Assembly (NCBI GenBank): GCA_002786025.1
Contig: NHNW01000013.1
Location: 62,001 to 126,000, forward strand
Source of the DNA: Zasmidium citrigriseum
Lineage: Eukaryota > Ascomycota > Dothideomycetes > Mycosphaerellales > Mycosphaerellaceae
Direction of reading: 5' to 3'
Length of the DNA: 64,000 bases
In this document: piece by piece, positions 10,329 through 21,552 of the stretch
Numbering within the stretch: the first letter of the stretch is position 1
Layout: every line of letters begins with the position of its first letter
Position numbers and translations under genes: made by a program
The notes under the pieces: model-generated
What the model saw: the letters and a program-made list of their open reading frames with translations, nothing else
Told to the model about the DNA's origin: nothing
The model's database searches: none

Positions 10329-11871
10329 TCATGCATCAACAACCGTCCCCACTGCCGGCAACTTCAAATCAATCAAATAGTCCTCAATAATCCTCGTAGC
10401 ATCAGACGTCCCGTTGGGATTATAAGCACAATGCCCATCCAGCCTCGTGGTAAGCAGCACCGAGCCCGGAATCTGCTTCTGCATACTAACAGCGTTGACA
10501 TACGGCGTTCTGACGTCGTACACCGAATTGACCAGCAGGACCGGTGGAATCGTAGTAGGGAACTGAAACTCGTGCGGTGGATTCCTGGGCGTGAATGGCC
10601 AACCTATGCAGACGGTTGCAAACATGCTGTCCATGCCGATCTTGGCCGCCCATGGGGTCGATTTCTCGAGTTCCTGTTGGTGCGAGATGAATTCGGAGAT
10701 GTTGGGAGCCATCCGGGGTCCATCGCCGCAGTAGGAAGCGACCATGTCCATACCGATGGTGCTGGAGGATGAGGTGGAATTGCAAAATTTGGAGATTCTG
10801 GAGGGAAGGACGGGGCGGTTCATATCGTTGAAGCCGTTGTGAATGCCGCCAGGTGGGTGGTGTAGACGAGCCAAGATTTCTAAGAGGGTTTCCGACATTT
10901 CTTTGAACGAATAGTCCACGATGAAGATGGCCAGGTAGTTCTCCAGACATGCCGCATCTTTACCAGCCTTTTCAATCACTCGATCGAGGACCTTTCGTAC
11001 ATCTTGACCCTGCAGCGCACAGGTAGAATTGGTATTGCACCAGGAGATGAAATGCTCGAGCCCCTGTTGATGGGCAACGTGAGCCCGCATTGACTCTTCG
11101 AGAGGAGAGATTGTGCTGTCGTCGTTTGCGTCCATGACAATGGCCCGCCATGAATTTGGAAAGAGCTCCGCATACCGTGCTGCCATTCTAGTGCCGTAGG
11201 AGCCTCCATAGAATGTCATCTTTTCCTCGCCGAGAGCTAGACGGAGGGCTTCGAGGTCTCGAGCGTAGGTCGTGCCGTCCATGTATTTGATCACTTCGCC
11301 TTCCTCGCTGTAAGCAGACAATGCAGCGTTGCGGATCCGCTCGCTCAGCGCCTCATAATCACTGTCCGTTTGGGGGAAGTCTTTCGAGACTGTGACGTGG
11401 GTGTGGCGTATCGGGTTGCTCCTGCCAATGCCGCGAGGATCCATCGCGACTATTCAAGGTATCAGATGATGTGCTTGTCAAGAATGGGTTGAGCTTACCG
11501 ATATCGAAGTGCTGTAACAGCCTTTCTGAGAAATACTGAATGTTGCTGAAGGCCGACTCGCCTGGGCCTCCAGGATGGAAGGCGAACACACCTATGCGAG
11601 AGGACGGATCGGAGCAGGGAAGACGCATTAGAGCCATTTTCATCGTTTCGTTCGACTGAGGGTTGTCCCAATCCATCGGCACCGTCATGTTGGCAAACTC
11701 GAGGCTGTGTGGCAAATACTCTTTCTTGCCACTGAGCCAGCTTGCATCGGTCTCATTCACTGTCAGCCAGTGGATGTGAGTGTCTGGAGTCGCTCTGCCG
11801 TACAATGGCGACAACAGTCCCGGCGAAATTAGAGCCAGGAAGGCCGCCGTCATGGTAATCAGTGGTGCCAT
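10329..11871 (-). CDS. Secreted serine peptidase, alpha/beta hydrolase with TAP-like C-terminus
   Basis: The protein resembles tripeptidyl/prolyl aminopeptidases of the alpha/beta hydrolase fold (peptidase family S33), which trim short peptides from the N-terminus. Two exons (11871-11499 and 11449-10329) join across a 49-nt intron (GTAAGC...AATAG), giving 497 residues. A hydrophobic leader (residues 1-25) predicts secretion. The oxyanion loop HPGGPGES is in exon 1. The nucleophile is Ser208 in GGSYGT, the acid is Asp436 in NSVYDVRTP, and the base is His464 in DGHCAY, all correctly ordered. Several NxT/NxS sites and paired cysteines fit an extracellular protein. The exact substrate cannot be inferred. 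Confidence 0.9.
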
Positions 11872-12200
11872 CTTGCGAGAAAGTCTTCGAGATAGTGTCG
11901 TGAAGAAGGACTAGGTGCCTGTCATTCAGTCAGAAAAGACAGGCAGGGCGTTGCTTAAATATCAATACAGTCTTGATTTTCGGAAGTGCGAATGAAAATT
12001 TGCTTACCTCTTAAGCCCATTGGGTTGGTAGCTTTTCATGTGCGCCAGACACTAGCTCATCTGTATCCAGATTCTTGGATTCCTGTGTGCTTCGACGGTG
12101 AGACGCGACTGTTGTTGATAAGCAACATCGCTATTGCTGTGAGGGGATGACGAACCCATCGTCCACGAGACTTGCCCAAAAAGCCATAAAGAAGCTGTGG
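11872..12200. other. Spacer upstream of the secreted peptidase
   Basis: About 330 bases between two genes on the minus strand: it holds the peptidase promoter and the 3' end region of the HET gene. No repeat or further gene was seen. Confidence 0.4.
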
Positions 12201-14474
12201 CTACCGTATATCGAAAACTGTGACTCCAGACGGGTCACACTCCCCATTTGCGGACGTTCCGATGGCTTCACCATTCATGATGCCATGCGTGTACGTCGGA
12301 CCAACAACAGTGAACTCCTCACCATCCTCCCTCAAGACGAATGGCATAGACCCCCCTTTCATCACAGCGAGTACATCGCCAGTCTGTAGATCCGCAGGTC
12401 CAATACCGACATGACCCGAAGTCGTCGAGAAAAACTTTCGCTCAAGGTGTGTGTAGAAGAAAGAAGCGTGGAAGCCAGCGATGAGTCTCTCAATCTCCAT
12501 GTTCGCGGATGAGAGTCTCGAAGGGTGTGGTGGGTGCCTTTGTTGGAAGGTGAGGTATGTGAGAAAGGCCGTCCAGGCCGTGGCTTGTTCGTCGCTGGCT
12601 TCTTCGCCTGTGAACCATCGCGAGCCGATCACCGTGTGACCGAGTGCTGTTGTGCCTTGTCCGACCGCGTCTGCGATTGACGTGATCTGCTCGAGAAAGG
12701 GCAGAAGAGTTGAGACTTCGCGGAATGTCTGTAGGCTCAGGGCGTGAGTTGTGCAGTCATGTATACGGCCGACAATCAGGCCCTTCAAGCGGAGTCGATC
12801 AACAAGTGAATTTTCCAGAACATCGGTCCGTTCCCAAGCACCACAAGCCTTGTAGTTACCAGGTAGTTGTCTTTCGCTTTCTCTCCGCAGTGGGCGAAAC
12901 CACTGTGACACCCAGGAAGGCAAACCAGGCAGATGATCGTCTCGCTTGATGGGGAATCTCTCCCAGATGGAGAGCGATTGCCCCTCTTCGATCACAAAGC
13001 GTGTAGTCTCTCGGAGAATGGTCACTGGGTCTTTCGTATAGTCTGGCATCAAGGTTTCCGGAAGCTGATCTCTTCCTGATCTTTCTTGGTATAAGGCAAG
13101 TAATCCGTACACCTTATCGCGCAGATCCTCACAGTCGCCAAACGGGCCCTTCCAGAACAACTCCGTAAGTGCCGTGGAAGTCGTCTCACGATGTCGCACC
13201 TCATTTTTGATGATCCACATGTTCATGGCCTGCTGGAAGCCAGGCAACTCTATGATCTCCCTCTGATGGTGCCGCAAGACGTAGAATTTGGGGTTGAGCC
13301 AGACGCTGGCAGTAAGGATGTCGTCGAAGTCAATTTCAGCACTCCCGCAGATAGCTGTGTTCTTGGTCGGAAGGATAACTTCCTGTACAACCCAGATTCG
13401 GTTGAACCATCTCAAGTTGTACAGCCATCGCAATGCCACGAAGTCGACCGATGAGCGAAGAGGTTCTTCTGAGTATGAGAGAGATGCGTTAAGGAACAAG
13501 AAGTCCTCCAGGGCCTTGTCGCTGGCTGCTACCGTTGCGCGAGCTTCTTGGGCAAGAGCTTGTATACTCCTAAAAGCCACCCTGGCTCTTTCCTCATCAG
13601 TCCCAAGGAAGACGATGTTTCGTTCCCCGCGCCGGTAAATCTTGGACATGATGGACACCTGATGATTTCGTTCCTCAAGGTTTTCCTGGTCGATGCAGAC
13701 GGAGTCGATCCAGACGAGCCGCTCTTTCGTGGGCAAACGGATACATCTCAGTGCCTCCATGGCGCACGTAGGAACCTCGCGCAGAAGACCGTCAACCGTG
13801 ATCGTGCTTCGGTCACTGTGGTCGCCCCAAGCGTAGGAAATGGTCTCGAAGGGAAGGTGCCACGTCCGGTATAACGCTGCCTTACCCAAAGAGCATGTTA
13901 CTGGATCATCGTCGGTGCCCGGATGAATCGTGAGAAGTCGTATCTCATTATCCGCTGGTGTCAGCGGAGCGAATGGTTGTTCTGGCATCTCGTCCGGCAC
14001 AAGGAGCGCTGGCAGGGCGACCGAACGGAGGGAGACATTGAAGAGATTTTCCCAACGAGGCTTGAAGTTGTTCAGCTTCCGGTGGATGTTTTGCCGCAGG
14101 TTTGCGACAGATTTTGGGGGCTGAATGGGCGGCGGCGCAGGTACAGCATGCAAGCTTGAGTTCAGCTGAAGCCGCCCACGCGAGAGCTGAAGCAAGCGAA
14201 GACTGATCTCCACTGTTGCCATATGCCGTGAACAACTCATAGAGCCCGTGATTCCAGAAGGATCATCCCGAATTTGAAGAGGACGTGGCTCTTGGCAACG
14301 CTCTCCGATCGTGTTGTGTAAGAGTGACCGAACAATTGAGAAGCGGAACTCGTGAGCAATCGCAAAGCCCAGATTTGGCTGAACGCCCAAGTCACTTGGT
14401 CTGACTCCTCTCCGAAGAAGATATCCCTTGTCCACAAACGAAACGACCCAATCCCAATTCGATCTTCCTCCCAT
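12201..14474 (-). CDS. HET-domain (heterokaryon incompatibility type) protein
   Basis: HET domains mediate cell death or growth arrest when genetically different hyphae fuse, although most family members have no assigned role. The single open frame from ATG 14474 encodes 757 residues. Later starts at 14222 (MATVEIS) or 13988 (MPEQPFAP) are also plausible, because the first 80-160 residues have no recognisable domain. The HET signature is clear from about residue 209: FETISYAWGDHSDRSTI, then LVWIDSVCIDQENLEERNHQ with IYRRGERNIVFLG, and later WFNRIWVVQEV. The C-terminal half follows the usual pattern of these proteins (KVYGLLALY, MPDYTKDP, PGLPSWVSQW). No NACHT, ankyrin or WD repeats follow, so it is a stand-alone HET protein. 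Confidence 0.88.
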   Translation of the reverse strand: MGGRSNWDWVVSFVDKGYLLRRGVRPSDLGVQPNLGFAIAHEFRFSIVRSLLHNTIGERCQEPRPLQIRDDPSGITGSMSCSRHMATVEISLRLLQLSRGRLQLNSSLHAVPAPPPIQPPKSVANLRQNIHRKLNNFKPRWENLFNVSLRSVALPALLVPDEMPEQPFAPLTPADNEIRLLTIHPGTDDDPVTCSLGKAALYRTWHLPFETISYAWGDHSDRSTITVDGLLREVPTCAMEALRCIRLPTKERLVWIDSVCIDQENLEERNHQVSIMSKIYRRGERNIVFLGTDEERARVAFRSIQALAQEARATVAASDKALEDFLFLNASLSYSEEPLRSSVDFVALRWLYNLRWFNRIWVVQEVILPTKNTAICGSAEIDFDDILTASVWLNPKFYVLRHHQREIIELPGFQQAMNMWIIKNEVRHRETTSTALTELFWKGPFGDCEDLRDKVYGLLALYQERSGRDQLPETLMPDYTKDPVTILRETTRFVIEEGQSLSIWERFPIKRDDHLPGLPSWVSQWFRPLRRESERQLPGNYKACGAWERTDVLENSLVDRLRLKGLIVGRIHDCTTHALSLQTFREVSTLLPFLEQITSIADAVGQGTTALGHTVIGSRWFTGEEASDEQATAWTAFLTYLTFQQRHPPHPSRLSSANMEIERLIAGFHASFFYTHLERKFFSTTSGHVGIGPADLQTGDVLAVMKGGSMPFVLREDGEEFTVVGPTYTHGIMNGEAIGTSANGECDPSGVTVFDIR

Positions 14475-14627
14475 GCATACCCTCGGTGTCCCAGTCAGAG
14501 TGGAAGATGTCCCAGGCAATCCCCAAATCTGGCTCTACATCTGAGAGTCCAGTGAACCTTTCAACGGGTTGACCTTTGACAATCATCCGGGGAGAGACTG
14601 GGCAGAAGGAGGAGGGTAGCCTCAGTC

Positions 14628-15533
14628 TCACCGCTCAACCTCCAAACAAGCCCGATTACAATCATACCCCACCCCCATCCCCCGTCCCCAAAGCCGTCCC
14701 TCAAACTCCACCGCATGATACCGTCCCCTCCAAGCCTCCGTCCGATTTCCCTTCGCATGAAAAGGTTTCGGCCCAATCATAACCTCCACACATTCCAACT
14801 TCCCTGTCGCAATCCTCGGCAACTCAGGCACGCCATACGGCTTATAGTAATCCGCGACCATGAGGCCAAAGAAGCGGAGGTCCGTGAGGGTGTCAAGGTG
14901 AGAGAGTGTGAGAAAAGGGTCGCGGTAGCGGGTTGTTTCGCAGTGGAGACGAAGGGAGCGGATGAGTGTGTGGGTGCTGTGGGGACGCAGGGCGAGGGAG
15001 ATGAAGAGGTCGAGGTCTTCCGGGCATTTGAAGGAGAAGGTGTTGTCGGCGTAGAGGTAGCCTATGGCTTCGTTGTGGATCTGGCGACAGGTCTTGAGCA
15101 GCCCAATTGACAGCTTGTTCCTCTCGGCACTGCGATGGGGACGGAGACAGGCTGCGTGTCGGTCTTCGTAATGCAGAACGTTCGAGTCCTCACGCTTGGC
15201 AAGCTTCGTTTGTGCGTATGCATCTGAGTCCGTGGTTGGTGATTTGCAGATGGTCGCGCTGATGCCGTAGGTCTGGCCGTTGGCCGTGTAGACGTTCATT
15301 CGCTCGCTGGGGTGGACGACGGCGTTGAAGAGGGAGCGGCAGTCGATGTGGACGTTATTACCAGCCAGCACGTATTGATAAATCTGGTTTCGAAGCTCTC
15401 CGGGCAACTTGGACAGCAAGCCCATTGGATGAGAGTTTGGTTGCTTGATCCTGCATGCATGTTCAGAGAGCGTGGGGAGACTTTCATGCTGTGTGAGTAC
15501 TGACCTTGGACCCCTGGTCGTAGTGGCCTGCAT
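14628..15533 (-). CDS. F-box-like protein (DUF7730 type)
   Basis: The protein belongs to a broad group of fungal proteins that open with an F-box-like helix pair. Here this is GLLSKLPGELRNQIYQYVL near residue 30, followed by a second signature, LLKTCRQIHNEAIGYLYADN. Exon 1 (15533-15505) and exon 2 (15450-14628) join across a 54-nt intron, giving 283 residues. The intron length is a multiple of three, so the unspliced frame is also open, but its GTCAGT...GCAG borders and the good fit of the spliced protein favour removal. True F-boxes recruit Skp1 in SCF ubiquitin ligases; for this group that is not established. Partner and substrate unknown. Confidence 0.78.
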   Translation of the reverse strand: MQATTTRGPRSVLTQHESLPTLSEHACRIKQPNSHPMGLLSKLPGELRNQIYQYVLAGNNVHIDCRSLFNAVVHPSERMNVYTANGQTYGISATICKSPTTDSDAYAQTKLAKREDSNVLHYEDRHAACLRPHRSAERNKLSIGLLKTCRQIHNEAIGYLYADNTFSFKCPEDLDLFISLALRPHSTHTLIRSLRLHCETTRYRDPFLTLSHLDTLTDLRFFGLMVADYYKPYGVPELPRIATGKLECVEVMIGPKPFHAKGNRTEAWRGRYHAVEFEGRLWGRGMGVGYDCNRACLEVER

Positions 15534-16011
15534 TCTGACAGCTTCTCTCTTCAACAGGTGACGTCGATTGTAACTTCAAGGCTTGCCTGTAGTCTGGCAA
15601 AGGTACCAGCAAGAAGTAGTTGCCGGGATGGCGTTCATAAAGTACCGGAGCGAAGCGTTGTCAGTTGAGACGCGAGACGCCACCAGAATTTACCCCTGAA
15701 CTCTATGTAATCTCGCGCGGCTGAGACCCGAATACGAACCCTAACGTCCAGAACGAGAAGAGTTGTCTTGCGAGAGAACTTCGAAAAGAGCGAGAAAAAG
15801 TGCTCGGGAAGAGCTGGGGTTTGCAACATTGTATCCGCGCAAGTACGCTCCATGAAGATGGCCCTCCCTCTTGACAAGGACTGTGACGCAACCGAAACCA
15901 AGCAACGCGCTATACAAAAACCCTCCCATCATGCGAGATGCAACACATGGTAAAGCACATAACGCCACGCTAAACAATCCATGAAGATCAGAAGATCAAA
16001 AGATGCCACAA
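15534..16011. other. Spacer between two minus-strand genes
   Basis: These 478 bases hold the promoter of the F-box-like gene and the 3' region of the chitin synthase activator gene. Only short, uncharacteristic open frames are present. Confidence 0.4.
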
Positions 16012-18514
16012 CTACATGACAACGCAGTCCTTCTCCTTCTCCTGCGCCGGCACGCCCATCTCATCGAACGTCTTTGGTCCTTTGCCGGGCGGCTTCGCAG
16101 GAGTGGGTGTTGTAGAAGGCTTGGGTGCTTGAGCCGGGTTCTCTTTGGCTGGGGGCTTTGGTGCTGTATACGGCTGACCTCCAGAAGGCGTTGGTCGTCT
16201 ATTGTCTGGTGGTGGTCGCGAACCTGGTCTGGAATTCGGCTGTTGATTGAAGTTCGGCATGCTGTCCTCGCGAGAGTAGTCTGATCCTCTCCGTCGTCTC
16301 GGGACCTTCTCCTGGTAAGTCGGGTCTACTATCGGCTTGCGTTGCTCGACAGGAGCAGAGAAGCCGAAGTCGGGCTTATTTGGCGGAACAGGTCCGAGTG
16401 CTGCAGCTGGCGCTGTCGGTTGATGTGATAGGTGCCCGGGACCTGGCGCTGGTGGTCCTTGAGAGACTCTGCCGTTCTGCATACCTGCAGGTCCAGAGGC
16501 AACCCGATCGCCCATGCCGGGCCGACGTGGGTCGAGTGGTCGGACGGCAGCAAGCCGGGGGTCTGGCGCAGACGACTGCCGTTGACCGTATACCTCTGGC
16601 TGAGCCGTTGAGGGTCGTGGGGGTCCTGCACCCGGCGGTGCGAGTCCTCCAGGGTAAGGTCGGCCTTGCATGGGAGCAGTTGCAGCGCTCATTCGTGGAT
16701 CAAGATTAGGATTGATTTCGAATGCAGATGTTGGTCTTGGCCCAGGATTGATGGTAGTGGCAGGCCGGAGAGGTTCTCCGACATGGAAAAATCCACCAGT
16801 AGGACCTTGCTGGGAACCTATCCTAGGAGGACCGTCCTCGGCGGGATACGGCGTGACCGTGGCTGGCCTGTTGTTGATTGGATCGATTCTTGGAGGTCCA
16901 TTATCTTCTGGATAGGGAGTTCTCCCTCTCGCTGGTGGTTGCGTTGCGCCGGAGCCGTTGCCGTATGGCTGATAGGGCGCTTCCTCGACCGTGCCCATCT
17001 GCGGTACTGCTGGTTTCTGTGAGAATCTCTGAGGTCTCTGGCCTCTCATAGAGCCATGTTGTGATTTGATCCGGTTGATGGCAACTTTTTCATGGTCGCT
17101 CTTGTTCAGTACTTGTTTCCTGGACAGTCCTTCCAGACGTGCCTGTGCGTCGGCATTGCCGTGCTTCGAAGCTTTGGTGTACCATTCTTCTGCCTTTTCG
17201 AGATTCACCGGAACGTGCATACCAATTTCGTTGAAGTACCCGAGTGCAAACTCCGCGGTAGGAAGGTTGGAAGCCGCGGCTCGCTCAGCATACGTGTATG
17301 CTAGCTCCTCGTTCTTCGGGAAAAGACCCTCAGAGCCGACCAGGAACCATTTACTGAGGGCCATATCGGCGTCTGCCTCTCCTTGCTTCGAGGCCAGTGC
17401 ATTGTAGTGCATCGACAGGGCTGGGTTGAATTCACATCCCAGAGAGCCAAGTTCGTAGCAAGAGCCCATCTTGGCCTGGGCTTTCGCAAACTTCATGTAG
17501 GCAGCCTTTTCAATATTCATCTTCGCAAGATGCTCATTGAATTCAAGATACGTCTCCGGGACATCGATCTGGGGCAGCTGTCGAGCGAGAAGCATGCCGT
17601 AGACGTATGCACCCTGCGCTGCATTCTCGTCGGCCGCCTCAGCTGATCGCTTGATCAAATCAATGCCCCTGGAAAAGTCCTGCTGCTGGCCATGCTGTCC
17701 TCGGAGGGTCATCATGCCTAGTCGGTAGCAGGAAGCAGCGTCTCCAGCATCCACACCGCGGTGATAGTGCCGCAGCGCTTTGATAGGATCATTGTACGAC
17801 TCGTAAAGCATGCCAATCCTGTACTCCGCTCTTGCGTATCCTCTGTCAGCTGCTCTTGAGTAGCATCTGAACGCTTCTTTCTTGTCTTCCCGTTGCCCAA
17901 ACCGTCCCCATTCTAGCCACATGCCCCGAATGAACTCAGCTCGCGGATGGTGTTGATCCGCGAGGAAAGTGACGATGTTCATAGCATCCTGCTTGAGCTG
18001 GTGCTCTATTCTAGGTGTTGCTGATCGCGCTTGTTGAGGCTTCAACGCTGCCAATCTCTCTGCCTCGTCGGCGCATACTCCACAGTAGACCAGCGCATCC
18101 TGAGCCCATGCCAGTTGCATCTCCGGGTCGTTTGAATTGAGTACGGGTTGTCGCGCATTTTCGAGGCGTGCTTCGAGATCGTCGTCGGAGGGAGGAACGT
18201 TCGGCGGCGGGTTGTTCAGCTTGGGAAAGGGCGACAGGTGAGGCTGGTCTGGTGTATTGGAGAAGGCGCGATTACGGCTGTTCAAGTCCATGTTCTGGAT
18301 GCCACCAGCGATCTGGTTCGACATTTCGGGGTTTATTCTACCTGGAGTGTTAGATCTGACTCTTGAAACGTATTGCGCCTCTTCTATATTATTCCTACCT
18401 CTGCGGTTCTGGAGCAACCAGCGGCGGGCTGGCCACGGGCATGTAGTAGTCATCGTCGAAGCCGCCGGGGACGAAAGTGGCACTCATGCTGTTCTGCGGG
18501 TGGTGGTAGGCCAT
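16012..18514 (-). CDS. SKT5: Chs4/Skt5-type chitin synthase activator with SEL1 repeats and CaaX end
   Basis: Proteins of this family bind and activate class IV chitin synthase (Chs3) and tether it at sites of wall growth. Exon 1 (18514-18399, MAYHHPQNSMSATFV) and exon 2 (18337-16012) join across a 61-nt intron, giving 813 residues. The acceptor shows two adjacent AGs, and only the second keeps the frame. A disordered N-terminus leads to a run of SEL1-like repeats at about residues 165-460 (AFRCYSRAADRGYARAEYRI, ALRHYHRGVDAGDAASCYRL, AEEWYTKASKHGNADAQARL). A Pro-rich region of about 330 residues follows. The protein ends in Cys-Val-Val-Met, a farnesylation box as found in yeast Chs4. Ascomycetes carry several paralogues, so which one this is remains open. 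Confidence 0.88.
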
Positions 18515-20085
18515 AGTCGGGGGTCGGCACCGCAGTGCTTATTATATTGGCATATAGGCGTGGGTGGGGGCCTGAGGGCTTTGGCTGCGGGAGCTGCTGC
18601 GGTGTCTGTCAGAGCGCTTGCTTCAATCGGCAGGGCGTCACCCGGCGTCCAGCTCCAGCAGCGACAGTCTCAGCGGCCGCTCGTTGCGTCGGCGAGTCGG
18701 CAGCATTGAGCGTGGGCGGGAGATTGGAAGTCTTGGGGGTGGACAATGAAAAGCGTCGCCCAGAGCTCCACTGACAATGTCGCTGCTCCTCGGCGGCGCG
18801 CATGGACCTTTCGGGTGACGAATGCGGTGACGAACGACGGACACGACGTACCTTGATCAGGCAACACGCCAATATCTTTCTGAACGAACCCCAACTTTCT
18901 CTTCTATCGCTTTGCTCGTTTGCGCGTCGGACGGCAACGACGGAGGGGCTACGGCGGCAGTAATATGGCGCTGCGAGCAATGAGGTCGACGGTCGGCTGG
19001 AGTCGTGTGCCGAAGGATTCCAGCGTCCAAGGCTGGGAGGACTCTTCGCCCAAGAACACAGCCAACACAGCCTCCTCGCCGTCCGAGAACAGAAACATCA
19101 CCAGCCCTCTGTTCCACTGGCCAACGGGTCATGCCTGTCACCCATGCGCCTACCACGAAGCTTGATTCGACTTCTCGCCAATCTCATCCGCATGCCAACG
19201 TGGCTGCAGATCAGGTACACGCCCCGTCTCTGCTTACTGCATCCTTCCAGTCCACGCCGCCGTCAGCCTCCTCGCACTCGTCGCGCTCCAACAGCAACAC
19301 GACTGCGGCGTGAGCTGATTCGCCGAGCAAATGCGTACTTCGGGCGTGGATTCCATCTCCCAGGGCGGCAACGTGCTTCCATCACCATGGCTGAGGTGAT
19401 GCTAAACACGCATCGGACTGCAGCCCACGGGCATGTTTCGAAACAGGCACCAAAGTCAAAGACATCAAAGCTCCCAAAGCATTGACAGTGTTTGGGAACG
19501 ATGGACCGCGCGGTCTCACGTGGAGACGCTGAGGCCAGCATGAGCAGCACACTTCCAGACCAGACCTCGAAAGTCTCATCGAAGTGAGCCAGAGGTTTTG
19601 CTGTTCAGCTCATGTTATTCAGAGGATGTCGATCAAGATCTGCCTCTTCTCACCTTCGACTCCCGTTCCGATGTTGATTTTAGTCCTGCTTCAGTTCTGT
19701 CTTCGATTCTTGGTCCAATCCTGAATTCAGTCGTATCTTTCCTTCTACTTCCTCCTGTTCTTGCATTGATTGCTCCTAGCCTTTACTTCCGACTCACATC
19801 GCTCTTCACTGTACCCTGTCCCTCCCTTTCATTGCACCGCTCATTTCGGTGTCTCCCTTCCTTTCCTTTCGCTCAAACTGCCGGTCAGTTCCGAACATCA
19901 ACTGACTGACACTTGGCCATCACACGTACTGATCTTTTGAATATCCCACCTGCCATCTAGGGAGGGTGAGGACACATGATGCCTCACAGAAAGCTTTATC
20001 GGCCTCACTGTTTCTGTTCTCTTCCTGCTCATCTCTCCATAATCCAATACTCACTTGACCCGAGATCTAAGAGACTTCAACAACC
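18515..20085. other. Long intergenic region between divergent genes
   Basis: This 1.57-kb stretch lies between the chitin synthase activator and the BTB gene, which are divergent. From about 19600 to 19900 the plus strand is strongly pyrimidine-rich (TTCC/CTTC runs), as often seen just upstream of fungal transcription starts, so a long leader for the BTB gene is likely. Short Ser/Thr/Pro-rich open frames around 18965-19485 show no domain and are not called as genes. Confidence 0.45.
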
Positions 20086-20882
20086 ATGGCCTCACAATGC
20101 TCAAGCAAGGTCCTAAGCGGCGGAGAGTTGCCTATCCCGTAAGTTCGAAAGCTCATCTCGATTTGGAGTCGCAGGCAGCATCTGATATACCATACAGCTT
20201 CGATAGCGACATTGTGAAAGTCACAGTGGGAAGGCCTACGGCACGCTGGAATCCCCAGCCCTATCAGACTTTCTATGCTCATCGCGAAGTCCTTCGGCGG
20301 AGCTCGGTCGTCTTCAAGCGGAAATTGCTCCTGGCAGGGTGCGATGTGAATTTTCCAAACGGCACTTCCAAGCTCTTCGGCCTATACCTGAATTGGTTGT
20401 ACAAGGGCAGACTCGAGGCGGGAAACACGAACGAATGTCAATATGTGGAGCTTTGCAAGCTCTATCGAGTGGGATGCGATCTTGAAGACAACAAATTCAT
20501 GAACGCGGTTGTGGATTCGCTGCTAGCTAAGTGGCAGGCTAGTCCTCAGATTCTGCCTCCGCTTAATTGTGCCTGGATCGTCTTCGTGCCACAGCCGTCT
20601 GCCAGGTGTCTAGGATTGGAGAGGCTGTTGGCGAAGATCTGGGCTTTGACGGCTACCTCTTCCTACTTGACCGAGGTTTGGGGTCGGCTTCCAGAGGACT
20701 TCAAGCAGAGCTTGAGCAGAGAGCTGATCGACTTGCGGGGCCGGCCATCGATTGGGCCTGAGGAGGTTTCGAACTGTCCATTCCATGTGCATGAGGGAGT
20801 TGATGCATGCAGCGACGATGGCGTGCCTCACTCGAACACCACGCCAGGTTCCTCCGAGATGACTGCCATCGAACTGGACTGA
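20086..20882 (+). CDS. BTB/POZ domain protein
   Basis: BTB domains dimerise and often link substrates to cullin-3 ubiquitin ligases; this protein has no other recognised domain. Exon 1 (20086-20138, MASQCSSKVLSGGELPIP) and exon 2 (20198-20882) join across a 59-nt intron with a GTAAGT donor, giving 245 residues. The BTB core runs from about residue 18 to 125: FDSDIVKVTVG, the FYAHREVLRRSSVVFKRKL helix that buries side chains in the fold, and FGLYLNWLYKGRL. Such short BTB-only proteins are abundant in Dothideomycetes and have no assigned role. An alternative reading uses ATG 20097 without splicing, but the spliced form places the usual leader directly before the domain. Confidence 0.83.
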
Positions 20883-20947
20883 AGCACGACTGGGTTCTTA
20901 AGATCTTGAACATCTGACCAGAAAGCGCTTCGGGCTAAGGAACGAGT

Positions 20948-21552
20948 CTACGACTGAGCTTGCTGCATCTGGCTCTGGATCTGGAGGATCTGCAACACAT
21001 ATCAGCAATGTGTTCTTCTACAACACAACTACGAAAAGCAAAGGCAGACTTACCTCCATCTTCTTGCCTTCACTCTTATCCTGGATCTCCTTGATGCTGC
21101 CCTCAATCCTCTTACTGTGAGAAAAGATCAGCACGGCCGGAGAAAGCATGGTGGGACGATAGCGAGGGACAATGGCCACCAAAAGCACTTGTAACTTACA
21201 TCTCCTTCACAATGAAATCCAATCGACCTTCTACCGTGCTCTTCGCTTCGGTGGGGTCTTGCTTGAGTAAGACGGGTCCGACGAGTTTGTAGATCTTGGC
21301 GTCGTCGTCGATGTTTTTGAACTCCTGGAAGGTGTTAGAGAAGTTGGTGAGATGGGTAGAGTGGTTCTTGCCTTCTGTACGCTCTCATTCTCTTGTTGCT
21401 GTGATTCGAGCTTTTGCCGTGCTGAGACCAGACTGCTCAACTCTGTCGCCGCAGTCATTTTCTGCCGGGAGAACATCCTGCATATTTCACTGACCTGTTT
21501 GAAGCGTCTGATACTCGTCGGAGAGACTTTGGAGCTTGGCTCGTTCGGCCAT
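20948..21552 (-). CDS. YKE2: Prefoldin subunit 6
   Basis: Prefoldin is a hexameric chaperone that hands unfolded actin and tubulin to the TRiC/CCT chaperonin; subunit 6 is a beta-type subunit. Five small exons assemble into 118 residues: 21552-21495, 21442-21372, 21324-21200, 21114-21054 and 20989-20948. The start MAERAKLQSLSDEYQTLQ and the helix LVSARQKLESQQQENESVQK form one coiled-coil arm. The turn YKLVGPVLLKQD is the beta-hairpin region, and FIVKEMK/IKRIEGSIKEIQD forms the second arm. Intron 2 (21371-21325) has a GC donor (AAG|GCAAGA), needed to keep the VQKEFK frame. Intron 1 has an inner AG that would break the frame, so the acceptor ending at 21443 was chosen. Length and helix spacing match the family. 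Confidence 0.88.

Noticed and set aside
18965..19485. Short Ser/Thr/Pro-rich open frames in the long spacer
   Set aside because: No recognisable motif and no consistent joining by introns; kept only as a note on the spacer.
20055..20096. Unspliced start of the BTB gene upstream of 20097
   Set aside because: The first codon is TTG, and the spliced form from ATG 20086 gives a better domain start.
21444..21494. A shorter 36-nt first intron for prefoldin 6
   Set aside because: The AG after CCCGGC shifts the frame; the acceptor ending at 21443 restores the family's exact spacing.
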